A DNA stretch of 64,000 nt from Odobenus rosmarus divergens (lineage: Eukaryota > Chordata > Mammalia > Carnivora > Odobenidae), in the NCBI RefSeq assembly GCF_000321225.1, contig NW_004450323.1, positions 1,000,229 to 1,064,228 of the forward strand, read 5' to 3'. A program made the position numbers and the translations under genes. The notes beneath the pieces are model-generated. The model had not been told where the DNA came from. It made no database searches and saw only the letters and a list, made by a program, of their open reading frames with translations. Numbering within the stretch: position 1 is the first letter of the stretch; the number at the start of each line of letters is the position of its first letter. Of the stretch, positions 35,030 to 47,700 are shown piece after piece.

Positions 35030-35372
35030 TTTTTTTAATAGATTGTATCTTTTAGAGCAGTTTTAGGCTCCCAGCAAAATTGAGCAGAAAGTACAGAGAA
35101 TCCTCACACACCCGCTGTCACTACACATACTTCTCCCACCATCAACATCCTGCTGCAAAGTGGTACATTTGTTATAACCTATGACCCTCCTTTGGCACAT
35201 CATTATTGCCCGAAGTCTATAGTTTACATTAGGGTTCACCCTTGGTGTTGGGCATTCTACGCTTCTTGAAAAATCTATAATGACCTGGATTCACCATTGC
35301 GGGATCGCACAGAGTAGTTTTACTGCCCTAAATATACTCTGTGCTTCTCTATTCATCCCTCAATCATTTCAT
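35030..35372. mobile_element. Ancient L1M 3'-end-type relic
   Basis: TTAGAGCAGTTTTAGGCTCC, then GTCTATAGTTTACATTAGGG and TACTGCCCTAAATATACTCT follow the order of an old, abundant L1M 3' UTR. The direction was not settled. Confidence 0.6.
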
Positions 35373-35430
35373 TTTTTTAGAAAACACTTAAGAAATCAGA
35401 AAAGAATCTCAACATAGAAATTTTTAACCC

Positions 35431-35667
35431 TGGGTGCCTGGGTGGCTCAGTTGGTTAAACAGCTGCCTTTGGCTCAGGTCATGATCCCAGGGTCCCGGTA
35501 TCAAGCCCCACATCAGGCTCCCTGCTCAGCGGGGAGCCTGCTTCTCCCTCTCTCTCTGCCTGCCACTCCTCCTGCTTGTGCTCGCTCTCTCAAATGGACG
35601 GATAAAATCCATTTTTTTAAAAAAAGATTTAAAAAAAAAGACATTTAAAAAAAAATAAATAAAAGAC
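35431..35667 (+). mobile_element. Can-SINE with a long, complex tail
   Basis: Flanked by ATTTTTAACCC(T) at 35420-35431 and 35668-35679. The tail after ATAAAATCC holds several A-rich blocks, suggesting tail expansion. Confidence 0.93.
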
Positions 35668-35679
35668 ATTTTTAACCCT

Positions 35680-36467
35680 TGGACTGGTGAAACTAGTCTG
35701 AGGACAAGTGGAACTGCAGCCAAATAAGACAATCACCACAGCATTCATAGACAAGAACTCTGCACCTCAAGTGGTCTCTGTGCCCATTTTACAGATGAGG
35801 AAACTGAAGCTCAGCCAAGTGGAGGTAGTGGCCAAGGACTGAAACCAAAGGACCTTAACTCCAGAGACCAAGCGCTCAACTGCCACACTCCAGCATCTTC
35901 CAAAAGAGTTCCCAGGCCAGTAGCTTTGAGGTAGAAGGAGGGTGTCCCCATGCTAGCCCCAGGTGACTGCTCTCTTCCGACCTCTCCCTCCACACGCACA
36001 TGCAATGTGCAACTTCCAACATGTACGGTATCATTGTATTGGTCTTCTCTTCAGGCAAATTCTGAGAAGGCTTTTGTCATAAACCAAGAAGTTTATAAAT
36101 TCCGTCCCTTCTCAGGCCTAGTGTTACACTTTATAGTTATGTGTATTTATCTGCAATAGAGGAACTACAGGACACACCCTTTCTGCCGTGGCAGAAAATA
36201 TTTTAAATTAAGACCCCTACTCCAGAAACCTAAAGTTCTCTCAAATAAATCGCACAGGATCACTAAGTTGGCAAAGTCCCCAGAAGCCTTCTACGGGGAG
36301 CACTGGGCAGCCTCCGCCCCAGCACTCAGTGATGTGGTCTTCTTGCTTTTGACCTCAGGCCTCATTTGATGACTTGCAGGTTCCCAGAAGCTTTCACTCC
36401 TGATATGAGCCAGAGAGCCCAAACAACAAGGCCTCGAGTTTATAGCCTTCTATCTTCATTCCACTTT
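35680..36467. other. Intergenic sequence with a MIR relic
   Basis: MIR order (CATTTTACAGATGAGGAAAC, CAGCCAAGTGG) at about 35785-35890 on +. Nothing else recognised. Confidence 0.5.
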
Positions 36468-36484
36468 AAATAGTTTGTCCTTCT

Positions 36485-36678
36485 GGGGCGCCTGGGTGGC
36501 TCAGTCGTTAAGCGTCTGCCTTCGGCTCAGGTCATGGTCCCAGGGGCCTGGAATCCAGCCCCGCATGGGGCTCCGTGCTCCGAGGGAAGCCTGCTTCTCC
36601 CTCTCCCACTCCCCCTGCTTGTGTTCCCTCTCTCGCTGTATCTCTCTCTGTCAAATAAATAAGATCTTTAAAATAAAT
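36485..36678 (+). mobile_element. Can-SINE
   Basis: Complete copy with a perfect 17-base duplication AAATAGTTTGTCCTTCT (36468-36484 and 36679-36695). Confidence 0.96.
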
Positions 36679-36695
36679 AAATAGTTTGTCCTTCT

Positions 36696-39534
36696 GTGTG
36701 TTGGGGTGGGGGTGGGGCTGTTCCCGTTGAATTGCCATCACGTGACCTAGGATGACGGAAGCTGTACATGAACGTGGGGTTCTGCCCCGGATATTCCATT
36801 CACACACACCCCCTTCTCAATACTTCAACCGTCATGTTGGAAAGCCTGACAAAAATGGACTCTACCATTGCCTTGCTGTTGGGGAAGGTCATCAAAAAGA
36901 CAAGACTGCTAATTGACCTGTGAGCTGGACCCGAGCGCTTGGAGGCTCCTCAGCCCCTCCCCTGTCCTTGGAATGTGGGTTCTGCTTGCCTCTCCTAGAG
37001 GCTCCTAGAGGCTGCTCCAAGGATGGAGCCTGGAGATAGTAATGTGGTGTTAAGAACACTTACACAGTTTATATGACTGAATCAGTTAAAAGCCTCTTTA
37101 TGTCCTTTTAAATTTGGCAGGTGAGTGCAGGAATCCATTAGCCGTACTGCTGGCCAAGACAAGCCTCATACAGAAGTTCCCTCGGTTTATTAAAACTGCC
37201 ACCTGCCAAGCTGCAGTGGCCTGCCTCTCCCTTCTGTCCCTCCCTGCCCTCCGAGTACAGGGGCCAGTTTCAGATTACACCTGGGAAGTTCCTGGGAGGG
37301 TTATGAAGCCATTCTTGCTGCGTGGCCTTGACCAAGTCTCTGGACTTCTCTGGGCCTCTGTCTCCTCTACAGATAAGAATACGGCAACTGGACTAAGCGT
37401 GAGGAATGCGAAGAAGGAGCTCGGAAGGGACGGCTTAGCCCCCCTCTTCTGCTGGCTTTCTCTCGATCCAGTGGTCAGGTGGATCTCCAGCCCTCCGCTC
37501 CTACCCAAGAGACTCGCAGAAGGACGGTCAGGGATTTTCGTGTTTCCATTCTCATCTCTAAGGCTTCGAAAGGCTCACGTTTAGGGACTCTGTACGAGGG
37601 TATTCTCTACTACCTTCTTCCAACCCGCCTTTTGTCTCGGAAGCCAACTTCCATGGACTACAGGCAGGGCACCCTCCCCTCTGGCTTTGACTGGGTTTGG
37701 CCAATGGGAGGAGCTGGCGGAGGACTACCAGAGGAAGAGGTAGAAGTAAGACTCTCCCGGTGCCTCCCCGCTCTCCTCCCCACTTCCCTGCAGTGGCGGC
37801 ATCTGGCAGTTCCAGTTCTGGCTGGGTGGCCCCTCTTCCTTGACTCCAGCTCTCACAGGTTCCATCACCAAGTTCCTTTACCTTCTCTCCTCCAGTGGAG
37901 GGGCGCTCAAAAGACTTCTTGCTGTTGTCAGTCACCCCTTTACCCTGCACACACCTCTGCAGACAGTGCTTCCATTAACAAACGCTTTGAAAGTGCTTTC
38001 TCTTTCCTGCCATACCTCTCTGACGCAGACTCTCAGTACCTCTCTTCCGGCTTTCAGAACTGGTATTCTAACCAACCCCGGCTATGGGGAGGTTCACCTG
38101 TAAGATCAGGAGGTGAGTTTTGAAGGGACAAAGCCAAGACCTCTTTGCTGCTGGGCACTTGTCTTCCAGCTACACACACCCTCTCTCCTCCTCGGTGCAA
38201 ATGAGTGAGTGGAAAGTCATCTAATGGTCGGCTACCGGGTGACATGTTTTACCAAACACAATCCTGTTGCTCACCATAATTATCTGTATTTGTGTATAAG
38301 CTGCATTCCTCTGACCATCTGTCTTATTTTTGGTTGACAGACTCCCAAATTCCCTCTCTTTTATTCATGCATAATACATGAATGATTCACAAGTGGGAAA
38401 GTCAACAGGGCTCCTTCTACGCCAGTCTCCTCATCTGTAGCAATGGGATAATAAGAATATCAACCTCATAGAGTTGGTGTGAGAATTAAATGAGTAACAT
38501 CTGTAAGTGTTTAGAACAGCAGGTGCAAAGTATTATCTAACACTATTATTGTACTCTCTCATCTGGTTCCTTTTGCCTCACCTTCCTACAGCTTGTATGG
38601 AGGAAGGGAAGCAGGGGACCTGGGTAGGAATTCCTAAGTCGCGCCCCCCCCCACCACTTTCAATGTTTTCCTCAGCTTTCAGTGTTTTCCTCCCCTCCAT
38701 ATCCCACTGCGGAGTAGATTCCCTTCTTTGCCATCTTTTTATCCCAGGAAGCTTCTGGAAGGGCAACCCGGGCAAGTTGTGATCCTTATGTTTTCTGCTT
38801 TCAATTCCAGACCAGTGGCTTTCAGATGGTGGCCTGAAGAGCCCTGCGGCTCCCAAGAAGCCCCCCAGACCCCAGAAAGTGGGTGTCCCTCCAGGTCACA
38901 CTCTTTAGCTTGCTTTTATGTGTTCAAGCTTCCTTTCAAGATTCTGTTCGATCAAAGGCTTCCGAGACTTTAAAGTTGAAAATCCCTGTTCCGAGATATT
39001 GCAACTCTCAGTCTTAATTTCTTTGACCCCCATTGCCAAGAAACTTTCTCTACTTCATTCAAATAGTTTGTATTCTTTTCCACTTCTGATGCTCTCAAAC
39101 AGATATGTGAACAAGCAAATCTTTGTGTACTCATCTGGGATGTCTTTCCCAGGTGCTCAGCATGTTCAGCCAATATTGTCTCCCCAGTTCTCAGGCCTCT
39201 AGGGAAGATAACTACAGCACGGTTTAACAATAGAGGCACTTGAAGGCACTTGACTTTTACTGTCACCCCAGCCAGCCACTGGAATACTTCCAAGCCCAGG
39301 AATCAAAAGACTACTAGGACTCTATCCTGATAAGCCTGGGCCAAGCCTGGCCCTAAGACTGCTAGGAGAGAGGGAAGCTCCCTGGACTGGCAGAGAGGAG
39401 CACTCAGCGTCTGGAATTCGCTGTGGGAGTTTGGGGAGGTACTAACACCCCAACCAGTCAACATATAATTTCTTTATGCAGTTCAAGACTTTGGGCACAG
39501 ACACTATGAATATGGGAAAGGAGCAAAAGCCCTA
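36696..39534. other. Intergenic sequence with MIR relics, no gene accepted
   Basis: Two long overlapping frames on + (37114-37584 and 37479-38123) catch the eye, but the first begins at a TTG and reads through a - strand MIR relic (37300-37400; GCGTGGCCTTGACCAAGTCT), so neither is taken as coding. A second MIR relic lies at about 38425-38540 (-; TCCTCATCTGTAGCAATGGG). Confidence 0.5.
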
Positions 39535-39690
39535 AGGTGCAGATCTCTGCCTGGAATGCCTTCACCTCAGATTGCCCTCTCATACTTCATTTGGCTCAAA
39601 GGTTACCTCATTAGAACTGCCTTAAGACTGGGGCAAGATAAGCCCCTACCTTGGGTTCTGAGCTCTTTGGCCCTCCTCTAACCATACTCC
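39535..39690 (+). repeat. L2 relic
   Basis: CCTGGAATGCCTTCACCTCA followed by GGCTCAAAGGTTACCTCATT follows the L2 ORF2 C-terminal region order. Confidence 0.6.
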
Positions 39691-40261
39691 TTTCCACAGA
39701 GCAAGAAGCCCATGGGCCAAGGGGATGTGCCCACCCAAAACTCCTGCTCCTCACCCTGTCTTAGATCATACTGTGGGTACCCGAGGCCCTGGAATTCTCT
39801 GTCCCTATAGCACCGGGCCAGCTTCTAGAGACTGCATTGGCTTCCCATCCTCTTCAGGAGCCAAGAAACAGCTATTTGTAGGAGGTGTGGATGAAGCTCA
39901 GATGTGCAGACCCAAATATGACAGGTGTGGGCACACGGTCCGTTGAAGTATGGCACAGAGCTGGAGTGCAAAAAGTAGGAGGAAGGTCGAGGGCCAGGGA
40001 CCAGTTACCACCTAACCACCCCATTCCAGTGCACATCTTGAGGGAGTCCAGGAATTCTAAACTTAAATTTGGCCTTCCAGATTATGATAAAGGTATACTG
40101 TCACAATGAAAGGATAGGATTTTACATACCAGTTTAACGTGGTTTGTAATTTTTAAATATGTAGACATACGATAAGTGGGCCTCCCTTTGTACTTCTGAC
40201 CGTGGCCCTGTAAATAGGAGGGGCAGACCCATCCCTGATCACACTGTGTAAAATAAAATAG
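39691..40261. other. Intergenic sequence, nothing recognised
   Basis: No gene or firm repeat seen. Confidence 0.4.
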
Positions 40262-40481
40262 CACTTCCTCTGTCACTCTGTTCTTACCCTACTGTATAGT
40301 TCTTCATAGCATTTGTCACCATTAGATCTACATTTACTTGTATATCATCTCTCTATCCCTACCCCCACTAGAATGGAAGTGGGTGACTGTAGAGTCTTGG
40401 TTGTGTTTACTGTCTTATTCTTAGTACCTAGAGCAGTGCCTGGCACAAAGAAACCACTCAGTAAACTCAGTTGAAGGAATA
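40262..40481 (+). repeat. L2 3'-end relic
   Basis: CCACTAGAATGGAAGTGGGT, then CTAGAGCAGTGCCTGGCACA and CACTCAGTAAACTCAGTTGA, the usual end of an L2 element. Confidence 0.75.
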
Positions 40482-41129
40482 ATGTAGTCGAGTCTCAGAT
40501 GGCTTAACACATGAGGTGCGCTAACGGAAAAAAACACACAGGAAAACGATCACGCGTGACAACCCTCTGAGGAGCTCTTTCTCCCCGTAAAATCACTCCG
40601 CCTAGGAGCTACAAAAGGTGACCAGGAAACATCAACCTAAACACCTTAATACACACGAACACAAAATTAGTTATCGGGTTACTTGTGAGAGGGACACTTG
40701 AGTGCGGAGGGCTTCGAGTAGCCTGGAAAGATAGATGTGGAGGACCTGGGCTGCTGGGAGCCCCCACTGGAGGAATCTCCGCACAAACTTACCGGGGTGG
40801 CCAGACCTGTGTGCCGAGGAAACCCTGTGATTGCCGCGCAATGGCCCACGCCATCCGGCCCAGCCTAAAGTGGGGAGGGAGCTTCTCATCCATGACTGTT
40901 TCCCTTGGAGGGTCACAGGCCTCAGGAGTGTGGACACATCTCATCCCTGTGGGGCCATGATGATGATCACAGACCTGGGGACCTTCCCTCTTCTCTCTCA
41001 CCTCCTTCTAACTCACATCTTATTGCGTGGAGGGATCCCCAGAACTTTCTTGGTACGGCATGAATCGGTCCAATCTATTCCAACTTACTCCTTTTCCGTT
41101 AGATACGGGGCTCGTGAGAAGCCAAATGA
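40482..41129. other. Upstream flank of the QSOX1 CpG island
   Basis: Unassigned sequence whose GC content rises toward the QSOX1 promoter. Short frames here have no domain. Confidence 0.4.
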
Positions 41130-41344
41130 CCTCCTCGAGTCCCCAGCAGCCACCGGAATACCGGTCCGGGCCTCTGCCGGGCAAACGCCCCTCTCGTTTG
41201 GGGGTGGGGGCTCCCGGGCCGGGCTGCGCTCCCCGCCCCCCTGAGGTCGGAGGCTGGAACCCGCTAGCCTAGCTCCCGGGCCGCCGCGGACCGCGGGGCG
41301 GGGAAGGGGGGGCGGTGCCGGGCCGCGGAGGGGGCGGAGCCCCC

Positions 41345-41441
41345 GAGGCTCCTCCCCGCGACGGACGCTGAAGGAGCGGCGGAGCGGCAGGGCGCCCACT
41401 TGTCCGAAACTGGTGCGCAGTGGTGGGCGCGGCAGCGCAGG
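41345..41441 (+). other. QSOX1: Probable 5' UTR of QSOX1
   Basis: About 100 bases of GC-rich sequence between the GC boxes and the ATG with no upstream ATG. The start context is AGGATGG (A at -3, G at +4), a strong Kozak match. The transcription start is inferred, not seen. Confidence 0.5.
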
Positions 41442-41703
41442 ATGGGCTGGTGTGGCTGCCGCTCGGGGCTGCCGCCGTCGGGGCTGCTGGTGTCGCTGCT
41501 GCTGGCGGTGGCCGGCGCCGGCGCGGCCCCGCGCTCCGCGCTCTACTCGTCCTCTGACCCGCTGACGCTGCTGCAGACAGAGACGGTGCGCGGCGCGGTG
41601 CTGGGCTCCCGCAGCGCCTGGGCCGTTGAGTTCTTCGCCTCCTGGTGCGGCCACTGCATCGCCTTCGCCCCGACGTGGAAGGCGCTGGCCAACGACGTCA
41701 AAG
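41442..41703 (+). CDS. QSOX1: QSOX1 coding exon 1
   Basis: Encodes residues 1-87 and the first base of codon 88: signal peptide, APRSALYSSSDPL, and the CGHC redox centre in FFASWCGHCIAFAP. Donor GGTGAGG at 41703/41704. Confidence 0.96.
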
Positions 41704-44700
41704 GTGAGGGGCGAATCTTCTCGCGCCCCCCGGGCCGATCCCCACCACCTGCCCGGCCGAGGCCTCTCCCACCCGGCCCTCCTCCCCCGGCCCGGGGCCT
41801 CCGCCCACCTCTTCCTCTCTGCCCCTCGCGCTTCCCCGGCGGTTTCCAGCCCTCAACTCCATTTTTGGCTCCCGCGCCTCGCAGTGTCTGGCCCCTTGGC
41901 CGCTGTCCCAAGCTTCTCCCCACTCCCGGCGGCCCGGGCCCTCACACCTGCTCTGCTTTCCCGTCGGGCCTCAGCCGGCTTACTGCCCCCATCCCTGCGC
42001 CGGCCTCTCCTTTGTTCGTCCTCCTGCTCTGCTGACACCTTACGGCCTCCTCTGCAGTCGCCGGTGGCAGTCCCTTTGCTCTCGCACAGGGACCCATGTC
42101 GCCTTCCTGCCGAGTTCCGCAGCTGCCGTGGGATCAGTGCTGGGGGGGAAAGGAACTGACACTCCGTCTGCCAACTCCTTGGCTAGTTGACCCAGCAGCC
42201 ACCTAGACGTCTCTTCTCAGCTTTACTTTTGAGACACAGTTTTCCTGTGTGGGTTCTAGGCCTCTCCTGACCCAAGGCCTCCAGCTCATTAGCTTCTGGG
42301 CCACATCTTCTCTCTTCCCCTTGGCCATGCACCCTCTCAGACCCTTCTGTTTTAACCAATGAACCCAGAGGCCTGAGTGAAGGCAGCCTCTTGGTGTGTG
42401 TTTGGCTCTTTGCTCTATGTTCCTATTCAGTGGCCTGACCCTTAACACCCTATTTCCTTGATTCTAAGCCCCTCAGTTGTGAGACATACCATTCATTGAC
42501 TAGCAGCCTGAGGGGGTAGAGAGGTAACAAGACCACTAAATGTATAGATATTTAAAGGTGTACTCTATCAGAGAAATGGTAAATTAAAAAACAAAAACAA
42601 AAAAAAAAACAAGACTAGAACTGAAAAAAATATGACAATAATAGTAATTAATATTTACAAGTGCTTACTATATGTCTGACACCTTCCTGGCTAAGTACAT
42701 GACGTGCATTATCTCAGAGTTTCCTTTCCAGAATTGAAGGATCTCTGTGGTGTCACACAGCTGCCTAGCTCAGATAGTGGGTGTTTGGTGGGTGTGGTGG
42801 TAGTGATTTGCTTCTCATTTGCTGCCTCTGAATGAAGCTACTTCCTGATTGTGTTGCTAGGGCCCTAGCTTGGCTCCTGACTGGAAATGATCACTGAATG
42901 AGGACTGTGGGCATCTTAGGGAATGGGCCTCTTTCTAGAGAGAGAACTGGAACTGTTGTTTCCTTGCTGTGCTGTTGGTATTTTTTTTTTAAGATTTTTT
43001 TTTTTTTTTTTATTCATTTGAGAGAGAGTGAGAGCACAAACCAGGGGAAGGTCAGAGGGAGAGGGAAAAGCAGACTGGCCGCTGAGTGGGGAACCCGATG
43101 TGGGACTCAATCCCAGGACCCCTGGATCATGACCTGAGCCGGAGGCAGACACTTAACCAGCTGAGCCAGCCAGGTGCCCCTGGTATTTCTTGATCAGCTC
43201 AACCATTCGTGGTAAAATGGTGCATTTGTAGGCGTTGGTTTTCAAACTCAGGCTACCGCTTCCCCTGAGCAGCTTGCATCGTGGTTACTGAAGTGGCCAG
43301 GTGGAAAGATGTATACATCTGTTAGCCATATGGTCCTGGAAAAGTTATTTTTAACAAAACCGATTAAACCATTTTACCTCCAGTGTATATGTAGACACTT
43401 GTCTGCATGCCTCTCTGGTCCCATCACCTGAATGTGCCATTTCTCAGCAGCTCCTCTCACTGTTTTGGTGCTATCAACACATCTGGTCAGGGCAAGGGGG
43501 AGGAAGAGTGTTGAGCATGGAACTGGAACACCTGAGGGGACATTAGGTGTTCACGGGACCTTGTGGGCCTGAAAATCATAAAAATCCCCAGGTCAGTTTC
43601 CACCTTGAGGTTATGAGAGGTCTCTAATGGCTGCAGATGAACTCAAGCTAGAAGATTCTTCTGTCTTAAGAATGCTGGAGGGAAGGTTTAGCTTCCAGCT
43701 GACTCATGTGTTTGGCCTCTTGCAACCCAGAGTTTTCCAATGAATCGCATAGCCAGACACTGACCCAGCTTACTCCTGGGCGAGGGTTGCTGCTTCCAAA
43801 AGGGGTCTTGCCCTCGTGCATGGAGTGACAGTCTTCCCCTAAAAAACGCAAATCGAAACTTAATCTCCAGGAAGGACAATGGAAGCATCAGAGTCTGCGG
43901 AGATGAACCACAGCCAATGGGAAGTGGGAAACCAGAGGTCTCCCATGAGCCACGGGGTTGGGTCAGCCCCCTTAACAAGATCATACTGGGGGGAGAACCA
44001 GCCGAATCTGGCGTCAGCCTGTGGTGATAAAGAATGCCCCCACTCCCATCCAACGGTGAGGCCCTGCTGAGAAGCCAGGGTTGTGCTTACATCATCTCTG
44101 TATTCCTGAGGTTCCTTGAGAAAATGGTTGTGGGCCAGCAGAGGGTTCAGACGCCACCCTGGGGCCTGTGAGAGTGTGCCCCTGCCTTCTGCCAATGGTA
44201 GGAGTATCTGGGGTAGGAGCAGTGAGAGTGTGGAAGGTCATGAGGGGGGAGAAACATTCTGCGGCCCTGCCCGGCTGGCCTCAGGCCTTTCTCTGGCTAG
44301 GGCGCATTTATTCAGTGACTTGTGGGATGGGTTCTCTGGGACAGTTGTTGCCATGGGCCAGAGCGCTGGCTTCTGTAGATCTGGCTCCTCCCTTTCTGGT
44401 CCAGGACAGCTCTTGTGTCATCATATGTTTGGGAAATTGATTGTGTTCATTTTAGATCTTCATCACTCTTCACTGGCTAATCAATCCCGTAAATATTTGT
44501 TAAGTGGCCTCTGTATGCAGAACATTGTTTACATTGCAGTTTGGGAAATGAGCTACACACTGCAGGAAAATTGGCAACAGTGAGAAGCTGTGTTTGAAAA
44601 AGGCCAAAGGAGTGGCTCAACCGTTTCTTGTAGGAACTCAGGGCAGGGTGAAGTCATGGAGGGCTAATCTGTCAGCAGGCCTTAATTTAAGCAGTTATTT

Positions 44701-47700
44701 ATTACACACTTGCCTTAGGCACTTTGCTAAGGGCCTTTGCAGGCCACTAGTACGTGTATATATATGACCTTTATGAAAAAATATCTGAGCAATCGATGGT
44801 TTTTTTTTGTTTTTAACAGGTAAGTAACTTGCCCGAGATTGTGCAGATACTGGAGGAGGTTCTCGAACCCATCTCTTTCTCTCCAGAACCTAGGCAGGTG
44901 GAGAGGTGGGTGAAGGAGGAGGAGTCCTCCGGGTGGGAAAATGGCCTCTGCCAAGCCACAGAAATGACAGTTATAAGGCGTGGATGATTGGGTGACACTG
45001 AACAGTGGTGGTTTGCCTTCTTTCCTTTCCACGGTGTAGACCACCTCTCTTGTACCCCGTGACGCCTTAGTGCAGAGCCTGGCACAGGGTAGGAGCCCAC
45101 TGAACAGTTACGCAGGCCAATGGTATGAGCCTCACAGGATTCCAAATGAGAATGTAGTGACCAGGCCCTCTGCTGGTGCTGTGGCTCTTCTGGACTCAGG
45201 CCTGGGATGGCAGCCAGGTGTGAAGGCTAGGGAAGGCATTTTGTCTGTCCCGTGACCTCACTGCCCAGAAGTCTGCAACAGGGAGGAAGGGATGCGGTGG
45301 TGATGGCAGGGCACAGGCTAACTCCCTGTCAGGAGGGCTCCTGGAGACTTGCATGGAGGTCTGGTTCTGACCACTTGACTAACTCTTGGTGGTTTGGGTG
45401 GGTCTGGCCTCTGTCTTAATAGGAGCTTGCTTAACACAGGGAGGACTTGTGGCCATTTTTCTTGCTGAGAGTTGTTTGCCGTCCAGCACTTGAACAGCTG
45501 TTCGAGCTGTAAAGGACAGGAGAGACCATCTGTCCTGGTCCCTGTTTGACTCATAAGGCCCAGAAAGGAGACACGTGGTGCTCATGGTGCTTTGACCACT
45601 TAGAGCTATAGGCAAGTCATGTGACCCTGGGTCCATGCACCTTCCTGGAGTGGTGAGTGGGGGCAGGGATCCTGCCTCTGACTTCAGAAGGAGCCCATGA
45701 CACCCCCTCACTATGGGGTGTCTCTTCACTTGCCACCCCAGAGACCATAGATGTCCCAGTTATGCTTGTCTGCCCACCCGTCCCCCTCTCCATATGCTCA
45801 TTTACTCTCTTGTTAGTAGAGAAGTTACTTTGCCAGGGCAGTAATTGTGCCAGGAGACTTTTTTCTCCCCAGGAGTAGGGCTGGGCTGATACTGCTGATG
45901 TTAGGTGTTAAGCCTGCAGGTTGTGGTGTTTAAGTCACCTGACACTTTAAAAAAGCCTCCCTCCGCCAGTTCTGCTCCTCGTTGACAACCGTGCACTTTA
46001 CTTAAATGCAGCCTTGCTTTACCAGCGGAGCGCCCCAATAAGGGTCCTCTCCATTCCTTGTACAATGACTAGAATGGATGGTCAGGCCCATGGTGATGAG
46101 TATCACATCAGATCTTCATATGTCATTATGGCTCAGTAAGGTATTGACGTTGATATTCCTGAGAAACATTCCTTAGCCAGGACTCCCAGCACCTGACTGG
46201 CCCCAGCCTACCCCTGTGCCTGGGGCAGGTAGGAACAGGCACCGGTTCCATTTCTTGGAGGGACAGGGAGTCAAGGTATAAAGGTAAGGCATCACAGGGC
46301 TACCCAGGAGCAAGGGGCTGATGATTCCCAGGCATCCCCTTTCCCCCCAGCCCCCCCTGCTAACGCCCCACTCCCCACCCCCCACTCCGGCTTTCCTGGT
46401 TGGGAAGCCAGCAGGGCAGCTCTCTGTCTTGGGCCCTCCTGAGACCAGGGGTTCAGATCCCAGATTTACCACTGATGCAGTGTGCAGTGGGCATGGTTCG
46501 CGGATGTTCTTTTACAGGGGAGGAAAGCAGGTCTGGAGATAATAGCTTCTGCCTTGCCCCCGAGGGTAGTTGCACATGGAACGAGATAAGTTAGGTACAT
46601 AGCAAACTCTTCGTGAACTCTCTGTATGTACGATATCATCATCTAAGAGCTGAGTCTCTGATAGTGACTGGGTGCTTGAGTTAAAGAATCATGTGTCGCT
46701 TGAAGACGGCACTGTTTTTTACCATTCTCTCTTTCACGGGGAAGGTTGTGATCTGGGCAAACAGCAAAAACAGAAGGGTAATATCCTGCCCCCGGTGAGG
46801 TGGCGGGGGAAAAGAAGAGGGTTTGAGTCTGGTAGCCCTTGGACAACTTAGAGACTTCAGTTGCTCTTTGTAGAGTCGGGGGGATGGTGCCCCCCCCTCC
46901 AGGAACAGTAGTGGGGAGAGGCGGTGGGTGCCCCCTGAGCGCTAGCCCCAGTGGCAGCGGGCCGACTCTGGCCCCGGCGATGGTGGACTGTACTCTCAGA
47001 GAGGAGAGGAGCAGTTGAGGCCTTCAGTCCTTGGTCACCCTGCCAGGTGGCTTTGTGAGATGCCTGCTGGTGGCCCTCCCTGGTGGAAGGACAAGAAATT
47101 GTTCCTCTTCCACCCTTTTGTCCAATCGACTTACTCTTTTGAGAGGCGCCAAGTCTCTCCTGGGGGTTTCCCTGCACAAAGTGACCAGAGCCCAAGATGC
47201 AGAACAGACGGAGCCAAGCCTGGAGCATGCCAGATGGCCATAGGGAGTGACCTGGGCCTCCCTCGGGCAGGGAAGAAGTCACAGAAGAGCGGCCTGGGGT
47301 GCTCTTGCCTGTGATCCAGGACAGCTCTTCTCGCGTGCCTTCCCAGGTGATGGCATCACGTTCACCCCTGGCCTGGACCCGCTAGGCTGAGGCAGAGCTG
47401 AGAGACGCCGTTCCAGCACCTGAGCTGCTAGAGCCGGGCCCTCGCCTGGGTAGACCGTGTCACAGGGTCAGCAGTCATGGAGCACCTATTGTGTGCTGCT
47501 CACTGGGGAGGCCGGGCAGTGAGGATGCAGAAATGAATAGGCGCTTAGGGATGGACAGGCTTGTGTCTGTGGAGGAGACCTGAGCAGGGCCCTGTGCCAC
47601 ATGGTGGGCACCAGTCCATCCCACCCCACAGTGTGTGTGGAGCCTGCCTTCCCGCTGAAGCAGCGTCACTGTGACGGGGCACTTGAGTAGGTGCCCAAGG

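Larger units (their letters stand above)
41130..41870 (+). promoter_or_regulatory. QSOX1: CpG island and promoter of QSOX1
   Basis: Very GC- and CpG-rich sequence covers the start of QSOX1, from upstream DNA through exon 1 into intron 1. GC-box (Sp1-type) motifs lie at 41295-41302 (GGGGCGGG), about 41306-41314 (GGGGGGCGG) and 41330-41338 (GGGGGCGGA), some 100-150 bases before the ATG. No TATA box is seen. This is the layout of a broadly used TATA-less promoter. Several long antisense frames here are by-products of the GC content. Exact island limits are estimates. Confidence 0.8.

Noticed and set aside
37114..38123. Two long overlapping open frames (156 and 214 codons) on +
   Set aside because: The first starts at TTG and reads through a MIR relic; no domain, no exon structure, no conserved motif.
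41085..42159. Long frames on both strands over the QSOX1 CpG island
   Set aside because: GC-rich DNA has few stops; these overlap the real exon 1 in wrong frames or run into intron 1.
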